In this document: positions 1 through 5,181 of the stretch, in pieces
Numbering within the stretch: the stretch's first letter is position 1
How the letters are laid out: every line of letters starts with the position of its first letter
Assembly (NCBI GenBank): GCA_964467175.1
Contig: CAYXNY010000050.1
Coordinates: 1 to 5,181, forward strand
Length of the DNA stretch: 5,181 nucleotides
Origin: JAWAFD01 sp964467175
Lineage (GTDB): Archaea; Micrarchaeota; Micrarchaeia; Anstonellales; J096
Direction of reading: 5' to 3'
Notes under the pieces: generated by a model
Told to the model about the DNA's origin: nothing
The model's input: only the letters and a program-made list of their open reading frames with translations
Database searches by the model: none
Made by a program: the position numbers and the translations under genes

Positions 1-87
1 GATAATTTCTATCTTCCTCAGAAGCTCCTCCCTGCTTTTGACAAGTATGGCTGGCACAATTTCAATCTTATTCGGCAAAGAGCCCAC
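1..87 (-). CDS. Ribulose-phosphate 3-epimerase-like protein, N-terminal fragment
   Basis: This is a 29-codon open frame on the minus strand, cut by the left edge of the window, so only the N-terminus is present. It reads (GTG start) MGSLPNKIEIVPAILVKS, followed by REELLRKIEII. The strand-then-'PAIL' followed by an acidic helix matches the first beta strand and helix of ribulose-phosphate 3-epimerases (usual pattern P-S/A-I-L), a TIM-barrel family of the pentose phosphate pathway. The GTG at 87-85 is preferred because an in-frame stop lies at 123-121 and no ATG occurs in between. A purine-rich AAGGTCAGG stretch lies directly upstream, and a TTTAAATA box lies about 35-42 bases upstream. The protein is unrelated in function to the glycan genes next to it and may simply be the flanking gene. 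A different TIM-barrel enzyme is possible, because 29 residues cannot settle the family. Confidence 0.5.
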   Translation of the reverse strand, partial: MGSLPNKIEIVPAILVKSREELLRKIEII

Positions 88-120
88 CCTGACCTTCTTT
101 GCTCTATATGGGCTGGAAAG

Positions 121-130
121 TTATTTAAAA
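121..130. promoter_or_regulatory. Shared divergent archaeal TATA box
   Basis: The sequence TTATTTAAAA reads TTTTAAATAA on the minus strand and contains a perfect TTTAAATA, the consensus archaeal BoxA. The core TTTAAA is palindromic, so TBP could bind in either direction. On the plus strand its centre lies about 25 bases before the ATG at 151. This places the expected transcription start at or very near that ATG. On the minus strand the expected start falls near 98-100, a dozen bases before the GTG at 87. No separate second TATA-like element is visible in the 63-base gap. Confidence 0.6.
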
Positions 131-150
131 GTGAGCCCAAAAATACCTAC

Positions 151-1062
151 ATGAGAGTTCTTGTTACTGGTGGAGCTGGTTTTATTGGTTCCCATATCTC
201 AGACTATCTTCTTTCCAAAGGGCACCTTGTCTATGTCTTAGATAACCTTTCATCCGGAGACAGAAAAAACATCAATCCATCCTGCAAGCTCATTCTCCAT
301 GATATAAAAAAACCGTTTAAAAAAATAGAAGAAATAGATTCTGTCTTTCATTTTGCAGCAGACCCTGAGGTTAGGACATCCTCTTTAATCCCAGTAAAAA
401 ATTTCAGGAACAATGTTGTTGGGACCCTCAACATTCTCGAGTGGTGCAGGAAGAACGATGTAAAAAATTTTGTTTTTGCCTCTACCTCTGCTGTTTATGG
501 CGAGGCAGCAGTTATACCGACCCCTGAAGATTACCCATCTTTTCCAATAAGCAATTACGGTGCGAGCAAAGTATCCTGCGAAGCCTATGTCTGCTCCTAT
601 GCGCATACCTATGGAATAAAAAGCACTGTCCTGCGATACGCGAACATATTCGGTGAAAGAAGCAGGCATGGGGTTATTCACGATTTCTATCTTAAACTTA
701 AGAAAAATCCTAAAAAACTTGAAATCCTAGGCAATGGTCTTCAAAAAAAATCTTATCTCTACATAAAAGATGCTGTAAACGCAACCATCCTTGCCTGGGA
801 ATCCCAAAAACATGTTTTCGATATTTTCAATGTTGGAAGCGAAAAGAAGCACACGGTAAACGAAGTTGCAACCATAGTGTGCAAAGAGCTTGCGCTTTCG
901 CCGTCCTTTTCCTATACTGGCGGAGAAAGAGGATGGGTTGGGGATGTGAGGGCAATGCTTTTGGATGTTTCTAAAATAAAAAAACTTGGGTGGAAAGAGA
1001 TGGTTCCGTTCGAGAGAGGGGTGCATGATTATATCCTATGGCTAAGGGAGTACTATGGATAA
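151..1062 (+). CDS. NAD-dependent nucleotide-sugar epimerase (UDP-glucose 4-epimerase-like, extended SDR)
   Basis: This cytoplasmic enzyme of 303 residues belongs to the extended short-chain dehydrogenase family, whose members interconvert nucleotide sugars such as UDP-glucose and UDP-galactose. The N-terminal Rossmann fold is clear: TGGAGFIG at 6-13 gives the GxxGxxG dinucleotide site, and D31 ends beta strand 2 and would bind the adenosine ribose of NAD. HFAA follows at 67-70. The catalytic residues are visible as T112 in ASTSAVYG and Y136xxxK140 in NYGASK. The motif RYANIFGERSRHGVI (162-176) and the segment ILGNGLQKKSYLYIKD (192-207) are typical of the archaeal/bacterial GalE-like group. 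The length is normal. The ATG at 151 is chosen because beta strand 1 starts directly after it, although the frame stays open to the window edge. No ribosome-binding site precedes it, and the TATA box 25 bases upstream suggests a leaderless transcript. The gene overlaps the next one by 8 bases. Exact substrate (UDP-Glc/Gal, UDP-GlcNAc/GalNAc or uronic acid) cannot be read from the sequence. Confidence 0.92.
   Translation: MRVLVTGGAGFIGSHISDYLLSKGHLVYVLDNLSSGDRKNINPSCKLILHDIKKPFKKIEEIDSVFHFAADPEVRTSSLIPVKNFRNNVVGTLNILEWCRKNDVKNFVFASTSAVYGEAAVIPTPEDYPSFPISNYGASKVSCEAYVCSYAHTYGIKSTVLRYANIFGERSRHGVIHDFYLKLKKNPKKLEILGNGLQKKSYLYIKDAVNATILAWESQKHVFDIFNVGSEKKHTVNEVATIVCKELALSPSFSYTGGERGWVGDVRAMLLDVSKIKKLGWKEMVPFERGVHDYILWLREYYG
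1044..1050 (+). promoter_or_regulatory. Ribosome-binding site for the FAD oxidoreductase gene
   Basis: AAGGGAG lies inside the last codons of the epimerase gene, 4 bases before the ATG at 1055. It supports that start, and so the 8-base overlap between the two genes. It also indicates that the downstream gene is translated from a shared transcript, in contrast to the upstream gene, which has no such site. Confidence 0.5.
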
Positions 1063-2368
1063 TGTTTGCGTTATAGGTGGCGGTCTTTCCGGCCTTACCT
1101 TTGCACACTTTTACAAGAATTCAGAAGTTTTTGAAAAGGAAGAGGTGGCGGGCGGACTTGCCCGTTCTGTTTATGATTCCGGCTACACTTTCGACCTAGG
1201 CTCGCATATAATTTTTTCAAAAAACAAGGCAGTTCTCGATTTTATGCTTTCCCTCATTAAAGAAAATAGAATAAAACACAGAAGAAACACAAAAATACTT
1301 TACCACGGCAGATATGTAAAGTATCCTTTTGAAAACGGTCTTGGCGACCTTCCAAAAAAAGAGGCCTTTGAATGCGCTGCAGATTATATAGATGCTTATC
1401 TAAAAAGAGAGAAAGGCGAGTTGCGCGCCCCTAAGAATTTTCGTGAATGGATGGTTTATCGTTTTGGGAAGGGCATTACAAAAAAATATCTCTACCCGTA
1501 CAACAAAAAAGTTTGGAGCACTCCGCCTGAAAAAATGGCGACATTCTGGGTTGAAGGGAGGATCCCGCAACCTTCTGTTCGAGATGTTCTGAAAGCCTGC
1601 ATGGGCTTGAGCAGCGAAGGGTATGTGCACCAATTGTTTTTTTACTACCCAAAGAAAGGGGGATACCAGGCCATTCCAAATGCGCTCTCCAAACTTTTAT
1701 GCGACCGTTTGAAAACTTCTTCCGAAGTAAAAGCAATAAAGAAAGAGGATAATTTTATAGTTGAACTTAACGATGGTAATATTTTCGAATATCCCCAAAT
1801 AGTCTCTACCATCCCAGTTCAAGATTTTTTGCGTATCTACAACTACGTTCCTTCTGATGTCAAAAGGGCCGCGAAAAGGCTTCGCTTCAACTCTGCATAC
1901 CTGGTAATGCTTGGCGTAAGAAAACCCAAGATAAATAATATCCACTGGCTTTACATTCCCGATGAGGAGATCCTTCCAAACAGAATAAGCTTTCCATCAA
2001 ATTACAGCCCTTATGTCGCGCCAAAAAAACATTCCTCTATTTTGGCTGAGATAACCTTCCATTCTTCGGAGAGAATTGCCAAGGAAAAGCCAGAGCGGAT
2101 TGAAAAAACGACAGTAGAACAGCTCTCCTCTCTTGGTTTTTTCAAATCAGAAGAAGTTTCGTTCTCTAGTGTGGTTCGCGTCCCTTATGCATACGTTGTT
2201 TACGACCTTGATTACGAAGAGAACATAAAGAAAGTATATGAGTTTGCTAGGGAGGAAGGGGTTCATCTCCTTGGAAGGTTTTCTGAATTTAAATACTACA
2301 ACGCAGATATGTGCGTTCAAAGAGGAATGGAGCTCGCTGAAACTCTGAAAAAGAAAAGGTTTCGATAA
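1055..2368 (+). CDS. FAD-dependent oxidoreductase, UDP-galactopyranose mutase / HemY-like
   Basis: This 437-residue flavoprotein is probably cytoplasmic. It has an N-terminal FAD-binding fold: VIGGGLSG at 6-13 for the pyrophosphate loop, E27 at the end of beta strand 2 for the ribose, and GGLARS at 33-38 as in amine-oxidase/protoporphyrinogen-oxidase-type enzymes. DLGSHIIF (47-54) recalls the GpHiFH segment of UDP-galactopyranose mutases. The C-terminus has LLGRFSEFKYYNADMC (405-420), close to the GRxxxYxYxxMD FAD-contact motif of mutases and their HemY-like relatives. KKYLYPYNKKVW (143-154) and KGGYQAIPNAL (201-211) also fit this superfamily. It is longer than classical mutases (about 370-390 residues). 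It has no membrane segment. Coupling to the upstream epimerase by an 8-base overlap suggests a nucleotide-sugar or lipid-linked-sugar substrate, for example conversion of UDP-galactopyranose to the furanose form. An uncharacterised redox reaction on a glycan or polyprenyl intermediate remains possible. The fold assignment is firm; the reaction is inferred. Confidence 0.85.
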   Translation: MDNVCVIGGGLSGLTFAHFYKNSEVFEKEEVAGGLARSVYDSGYTFDLGSHIIFSKNKAVLDFMLSLIKENRIKHRRNTKILYHGRYVKYPFENGLGDLPKKEAFECAADYIDAYLKREKGELRAPKNFREWMVYRFGKGITKKYLYPYNKKVWSTPPEKMATFWVEGRIPQPSVRDVLKACMGLSSEGYVHQLFFYYPKKGGYQAIPNALSKLLCDRLKTSSEVKAIKKEDNFIVELNDGNIFEYPQIVSTIPVQDFLRIYNYVPSDVKRAAKRLRFNSAYLVMLGVRKPKINNIHWLYIPDEEILPNRISFPSNYSPYVAPKKHSSILAEITFHSSERIAKEKPERIEKTTVEQLSSLGFFKSEEVSFSSVVRVPYAYVVYDLDYEENIKKVYEFAREEGVHLLGRFSEFKYYNADMCVQRGMELAETLKKKRFR

Positions 2369-2373
2369 AAAAA
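2367..2373 (-). terminator. Possible oligo-T terminator for the minus-strand glycosyltransferase pair
   Basis: A run of seven A on the plus strand gives T7 in the minus-strand transcript, 43 bases beyond the glycosyltransferase stop codon at 2416. Archaeal intrinsic termination needs only a short T-run and no hairpin, so this is a reasonable stop site. It overlaps the end of the convergent FAD oxidoreductase gene by two bases. Confidence 0.4.
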
Positions 2374-2403
2374 CACAAAGAGGTTAATGGAAACGCATTT
2401 AGT

Positions 2404-2431
2404 AGAGTTGTTGTTTTATGTAATCCTTTTT
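2404..2431 (+). terminator. Possible T-rich terminator for the plus-strand epimerase/oxidoreductase pair
   Basis: A T-rich stretch with runs of T4 (2414-2417) and T5 (2427-2431) starts about 40 bases after the oxidoreductase stop codon and runs into the 3' end of the convergent glycosyltransferase gene. It fits the archaeal oligo-T type. Runs are short, no hairpin is evident, and the sequence also encodes protein on the other strand, so support is weak. Confidence 0.27.
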
Positions 2432-3102
2432 ACCGGAGTGATCCTGCATTTTATTATTGTTTTTATCATCTCCAGCCCGCCTTTTATCGGGTTGAGTTTT
2501 GTTTCCCCCAACCTTGCCCTATACTCTATTGGGATCTCTTTGACTTTGTATCCGAGCGCAGCTGGTTTAATCATGAGCTCTATTGAAAGCCCGATGTTTT
2601 CTGTCCATTCTATGTTTTTTATAACCTCTTTCCTATACGCTCTGAACCCTGTTGTGGCGTCCGTGCATTCAATTCCATACAGAATGCTTACCAAAAATGC
2701 AAAAACTCGATTTCCGAATTCATTTAACCACGGCATCGCATTTACCCTTCCCTTACCCTTCAACCTCGAACCGCTTACCACATCCGCTTCTCCTCTCTTT
2801 ATCATCTCAACCATCTTTGGAGCATACTCCATCGGATAGGTATTGTCGCAATCGGTTGTTATTATTATCTCCCCGTTTGCCTTTTCCAAGGCGGTTCTTA
2901 AGGCGACTCCATATCCTTTTGGAGGTTGTCTTATTACTTTTGCGCCGAGCTTTTTTGCTATTTCCGGCGTCCTATCCTTGCTGCTATCTGTTACAACAAT
3001 TTCTATGTCTTTTCCAAGGTACTTGCGCGCCTCTTTAATCACTTGCTCTATTGCTTTCTCCTCATTCATAGCCCCAAAACACAGAGATATCTTCGGTTTC
3101 AT
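2416..3102 (-). CDS. Family 2 glycosyltransferase, dolichol-phosphate hexose synthase (DPM1)-like
   Basis: This 228-residue GT-A-fold enzyme probably transfers a hexose from a nucleotide sugar to polyprenyl (dolichyl) phosphate at the cytoplasmic membrane face. Visible motifs are ISLCFGAMNEEKAI (5-18) with the usual N-E after beta strand 1, and VTDSSKDRTPEIA (37-49) for nucleotide binding. They continue with TTDCDNTYP (82-90), holding the metal-binding DxD at D84/D86, then VVSGSRLKGKG (108-118) and TDATTGFRAYRKEV (147-160). The final stretch is GLSIELMIKPAALGYKVKEIPI (171-192, E175 likely in the catalytic region). This is the DPM1 layout. It lacks the C-terminal transmembrane pair of GtrB-type and some archaeal homologues, so it would be soluble or peripheral. 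The ATG at 3102 overlaps the TGA of the upstream membrane-protein gene (ATGA) and has a GGTGA site 4 bases before it. Co-translation with the GT-C-like protein suggests the two share a lipid-linked sugar. The sugar (mannose, glucose or another) is unknown. Confidence 0.9.
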   Translation of the reverse strand: MKPKISLCFGAMNEEKAIEQVIKEARKYLGKDIEIVVTDSSKDRTPEIAKKLGAKVIRQPPKGYGVALRTALEKANGEIIITTDCDNTYPMEYAPKMVEMIKRGEADVVSGSRLKGKGRVNAMPWLNEFGNRVFAFLVSILYGIECTDATTGFRAYRKEVIKNIEWTENIGLSIELMIKPAALGYKVKEIPIEYRARLGETKLNPIKGGLEMIKTIIKCRITPVKRIT

Positions 3103-4889
3103 TCTTTCACCCTATATATTTTTACTATATCGTACCACCCTTCGCTGTATTTCCATACTGGCTCTATCAAAGCGTCTAAATCATCTTTCCACGGCCCGTA
3201 CCCGCTGTTGTCATAATTTTCCGGAGAAACTATGAGAACATCGAACAGTCTATACTCGGTTGTTTTCATGGACGGGTCTACCCATGTTTTCATTGCTATA
3301 TATTTTATTCCGTATTTCTCCAGCTCCTGCCTATTCTCCGGTGAGTCGAAGAGCATCATCGGGTCATACATTCCGGTTATTCTATTCTCTTCTATTGTCC
3401 ACTCGCTGCTAGCCCAGCCTACATCCACGTATATGTATTTAACCTCATATTTTTTAAGAAGCTCTTTCTTTTTTTCTACGTCATTTCCGTACAGTATTAT
3501 TGCTGCATCCAGCATTCTTCGGTCATAATCCACGAATGGGTCGCAATGGGCTCTTCGAGATATCATAACCTTTCTTCCGGTTAGGGCGTTCAGGGCAAAG
3601 CTTAGCTCGTTTGTTGAAAGAAAAACATCATTGACCTTTGTATTTTTTAGAATCCATGCCTGTCCTTCCAGTACGTAGGGTTGAAGCTCTCTCATGGCTA
3701 CCTGCCCCCATTGGCTCTGTTGTTGATTTACTATCTCTGCTCCTTTCTCAGCTACAAGAAGAATTACCAAAGCAAAAGCTGTGTATCGCGCGTACCCTCC
3801 GAACTTTTCCATCAGGAATTTTAGCCCAAGTATCCCAAGCGCAAAAGCAGCCCACACAAGATATGTTCCTTCAATGTAAGGAGGCACAAAATGCATATCA
3901 AAAAGCGGTGAGGTTATAAAATATGAAAAAACCGCCACAAAAGTGCTAAACACCATTATAAACAAGAATTCATGTTCTTCTTTTACTTGTTTAATCAATA
4001 CGTACGCCCCAATTATCTTTAGAATAGAGAGCAATGTGTTTGCTGCCGAGCTGAAATCAAAAAAGTTTCTTTGAACTGTTATTATCAAATAGCCCACTTG
4101 AACTTCTGTGTTTCTGAAATCTATTATTCCCCATATGCTATTTTTTAGCGGGGTCTTCCCATGATAGATAAATATCGGTTGAAACCAAAAAACCTGCGCT
4201 ATAATGAAGCCGATAATAAAAACAAGCGCGATGGGGCCCCATTTTATTTCTAAAAAATATTCTCTTACGTTCTGCCTATTTTTCCAAAGATCAACTGCAA
4301 AAAAGGTACCCATCAAAAATAGGGGATAAAAAAAACCGACTGAGTGCGAGATCGCCGAAAGCCCCCAAACAACACCGAACAATACCGAATTTTTTGTACT
4401 TTTGTTTCTATAAAAGATGAGCGCAGAATAAAACAAGAGCGGGGCCATTATTGCCGCATTAAACGCCGTGTATTTCAGAAAAAGAGAATAGCCGGCTGCT
4501 GCAGCCCCAACCAAACCAATTCTCCAATCCTTAAACATATCCCTAAAAAACAAAAACCAAAGAATCGGGCAAAAAAACGCTATTGGCGCATCAAAATATA
4601 TCAATGCCTGCATAGGGTTGAGACCTAACAATTTTCCGAATATTGTTACTAAGATTCCGTAGAGTGGCATGTAGCTTGGAAGTCTGTTTAGCATGTTATT
4701 ACCGCTAAACCATTCCAAAGGGGAGCTTTCGTACATATGATAAATCTGGCCTAGCTGGTGATAGTAATCTCCCCCGTATAAAGGGGAGGGAAGTTGTTTG
4801 TATTCGCTATGGGTGAGAAAAACAAGAAAAGCGTAAATTGTAGCGATTGCGAAAACCAGAATGTATTCAACCTTTTTTTTAAAAAACAT
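3099..4889 (-). CDS. GT-C-like multi-spanning membrane protein (STT3/PMT-type topology)
   Basis: This 596-residue protein has a membrane half and a water-soluble C-terminal half. About 10-12 hydrophobic segments can be seen, near 8-25, 73-90, 97-117, 124-140, 144-160, 168-200 (two), 217-237, 283-300, 307-325, 340-358 and 368-381. Between the first two spans lies a loop with PSPLYGGDYYHQLG (34-47). D41 sits where STT3- and PMT-like GT-C enzymes carry their acidic catalytic/metal residue in the first external loop. Residues from about 390 to 596 form a domain, probably outside the cell, with a notable block TGRKVMISRRAHCDPFVDYD (437-456). In the GT-C superfamily such proteins take sugar from a dolichyl-phosphate donor or a lipid-linked oligosaccharide. 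The following DPM1-like gene, overlapping by 4 bases, could make that donor. The canonical STT3 WWDYG motif is not present, so it is probably not an oligosaccharyltransferase. It could also be a polymerase- or ligase-like membrane protein. The ATG at 4889 is followed directly by a positively charged FFKKK and the first span. Confidence 0.7.
   Translation of the reverse strand: MFFKKKVEYILVFAIATIYAFLVFLTHSEYKQLPSPLYGGDYYHQLGQIYHMYESSPLEWFSGNNMLNRLPSYMPLYGILVTIFGKLLGLNPMQALIYFDAPIAFFCPILWFLFFRDMFKDWRIGLVGAAAAGYSLFLKYTAFNAAIMAPLLFYSALIFYRNKSTKNSVLFGVVWGLSAISHSVGFFYPLFLMGTFFAVDLWKNRQNVREYFLEIKWGPIALVFIIGFIIAQVFWFQPIFIYHGKTPLKNSIWGIIDFRNTEVQVGYLIITVQRNFFDFSSAANTLLSILKIIGAYVLIKQVKEEHEFLFIMVFSTFVAVFSYFITSPLFDMHFVPPYIEGTYLVWAAFALGILGLKFLMEKFGGYARYTAFALVILLVAEKGAEIVNQQQSQWGQVAMRELQPYVLEGQAWILKNTKVNDVFLSTNELSFALNALTGRKVMISRRAHCDPFVDYDRRMLDAAIILYGNDVEKKKELLKKYEVKYIYVDVGWASSEWTIEENRITGMYDPMMLFDSPENRQELEKYGIKYIAMKTWVDPSMKTTEYRLFDVLIVSPENYDNSGYGPWKDDLDALIEPVWKYSEGWYDIVKIYRVKE
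3107..3111 (-). promoter_or_regulatory. GGTGA ribosome-binding site for the GT2 gene
   Basis: GGTGA, complementary to the 3' end of archaeal/bacterial 16S rRNA, lies on the minus strand 4 bases before the ATG at 3102, within the last codons of the upstream membrane-protein gene. It decides the start at the ATGA overlap and points to translational coupling. Confidence 0.6.
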
Positions 4890-4916
4890 ACTATCTTCTT
4901 TTTGTTTGAGGGGAAA

Positions 4917-4926
4917 GATTTTAATT
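4917..4926 (-). promoter_or_regulatory. Possible TATA box for the GT-C/GT2 pair
   Basis: On the minus strand AATTAAAATC is centred about 32 bases before the ATG at 4889. That spacing would give a very short or absent leader, as at the epimerase gene. The match to TTTAWATA is only partial. The region before the ATG holds A-rich AAAAAGAAGATAG but no convincing ribosome-binding site. Confidence 0.35.
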
Positions 4927-4929
4927 GGT

Positions 4930-4938
4930 TTTAGTTAT
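4930..4938 (+). promoter_or_regulatory. Possible TATA-like element for the flippase gene
   Basis: TTTAGTTAT lies about 36 bases before the ATG at 4970. With the usual 25-base spacing, transcription would start near 4960, giving a leader of roughly 10 bases. The match to the archaeal consensus is imperfect, and the element sits back-to-back with the candidate box for the opposite gene. Confidence 0.28.
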
Positions 4939-4969
4939 TTTTCTGGCTATTACTTAGCGGTAAGAGAAA

Positions 4970-5181
4970 ATGGAAGAAGTCGATACGGGCACATTGGCAA
5001 AGGGCACATTCTGGACCTTACTGGGACAAATATTGGCAAAACTATTCGGTTTTTTCTACGTTCTCTTCCTTGCTCGGTTTTTCTTAGCAGAAGAAATTGG
5101 TATATTTTATTTTGTATACGGCATAATAGGCTTTCTTTCGCTGTTTACTGATTTTGGGCTTCTTCAATCATTGCCAAGGTA
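4970..5181 (+). CDS. Wzx/MOP-superfamily polysaccharide flippase, N-terminal fragment
   Basis: Seventy codons are visible before the right edge. The translation starts MEEVDTGTLAKGTFWTLLGQ, continues through a hydrophobic segment (ILAKLFGFFYVLFLARFFL) and ends with IGFLSLFTDFGLLQSLPR. The short polar N-terminus, 'AKGTFW' leading into span 1, an 'LAR..L..EEIGIFYFVYGI' turn into span 2, and 'FTDFGLLQSLPR' are the hallmarks of RfbX/Wzx-type flippases of the MOP exporter superfamily. These proteins usually have about 400-500 residues and 12-14 spans, and they translocate polyprenyl-linked oligosaccharides. The ATG at 4970 is well supported: an in-frame TAA lies at 4961-4963, and no other start fits. 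Only a weak GGTAAG lies upstream as a ribosome-binding site. It is divergent from the GT-C/GT2 pair and separated from it by 80 bases. The context fits export of a lipid-linked surface glycan. Confidence 0.85.
   Translation, partial: MEEVDTGTLAKGTFWTLLGQILAKLFGFFYVLFLARFFLAEEIGIFYFVYGIIGFLSLFTDFGLLQSLPR

Noticed and set aside
1..150. The plus-strand frame of the epimerase stays open to the left window edge, which could suggest an N-terminal extension of about 50 residues
   Set aside because: The Rossmann strand MRVLVTGGAGFIG begins exactly at the ATG at 151, as in family members. The upstream translation has no recognisable pattern, and the opposite strand gives a better coding reading.
2387..2839. 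A 150-codon plus-strand open frame with hydrophobic stretches
   Set aside because: It lies wholly opposite the family 2 glycosyltransferase, whose DxD and other motifs are intact. Its hydrophobic composition is the mirror of charged codons on the true strand.
4769..4788. GC-rich inverted repeat CTCCCC / GGGGAG with an 8-base loop
   Set aside because: It lies inside the membrane-protein gene, in the codons for the SPLYGGD region. It has no T-run and no position suited to a terminator or operator, so codon content explains it.
3099..4889. Assignment of the large membrane protein as AglB/STT3 oligosaccharyltransferase
   Set aside because: The overall topology is similar, but no WWDYG motif is found in the soluble domain, and the length is short for AglB. 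Only a GT-C-like label is supported.
4861..5151. A 96-codon plus-strand open frame across the divergent gap and the flippase start
   Set aside because: It is in a different frame from the flippase, which has clear family motifs from the ATG at 4970. It also begins opposite the start of the membrane-protein gene.
1..5181. Search for CRISPR arrays, tRNA or rRNA genes, insertion sequences and long direct repeats
   Set aside because: Reading both strands gave no regularly spaced repeats, cloverleaf pattern, transposase motif or terminal inverted repeats, and coding density leaves almost no room for them.

Overview
The window looks archaeal and AT-rich in its non-coding parts. The evidence is a TTTAAATA TATA box between the first two divergent genes, a GGTGA ribosome-binding site, at least one apparently leaderless start, and a large multi-spanning membrane protein of a kind I associate with archaeal surface-glycan loci. 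The compact layout (8-base and 4-base gene overlaps, gaps under 100 bases) would suit a small-genome lineage such as DPANN. That placement is an inference, and the sequence alone does not fix the phylum.

Layout, left to right. (1) A minus-strand fragment (1-87) runs off the left edge and resembles the N-terminus of a ribulose-phosphate 3-epimerase-like protein. (2) A short divergent promoter region (88-150) follows. (3) A plus-strand pair holds a UDP-glucose 4-epimerase-like SDR protein (151-1062) and, overlapping it by 8 bases, a UDP-galactopyranose-mutase/HemY-like FAD protein (1055-2368). (4) A 47-base convergent gap carries possible oligo-T terminators. (5) A minus-strand pair is transcribed from about 4890 leftwards: a 596-residue GT-C-like membrane protein (3099-4889) and, overlapping it by 4 bases (ATGA), a family 2 glycosyltransferase of the dolichol-phosphate-hexose synthase type (2416-3102). 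(6) An 80-base divergent intergenic region (4890-4969) follows. (7) A plus-strand Wzx/MOP-type flippase begins at 4970 and runs off the right edge.

Together these genes read as part of a surface-glycan or protein-glycosylation locus. The epimerase and FAD enzyme would make or interconvert nucleotide sugars. The GT2 would load a sugar onto a polyprenyl (dolichyl) phosphate on the cytoplasmic face. The GT-C-like protein would use that lipid-linked sugar on the outer face. The flippase would move lipid-linked glycan across the membrane. The roles of the individual enzyme families are well established; their substrates and cooperation here are inferred from adjacency.
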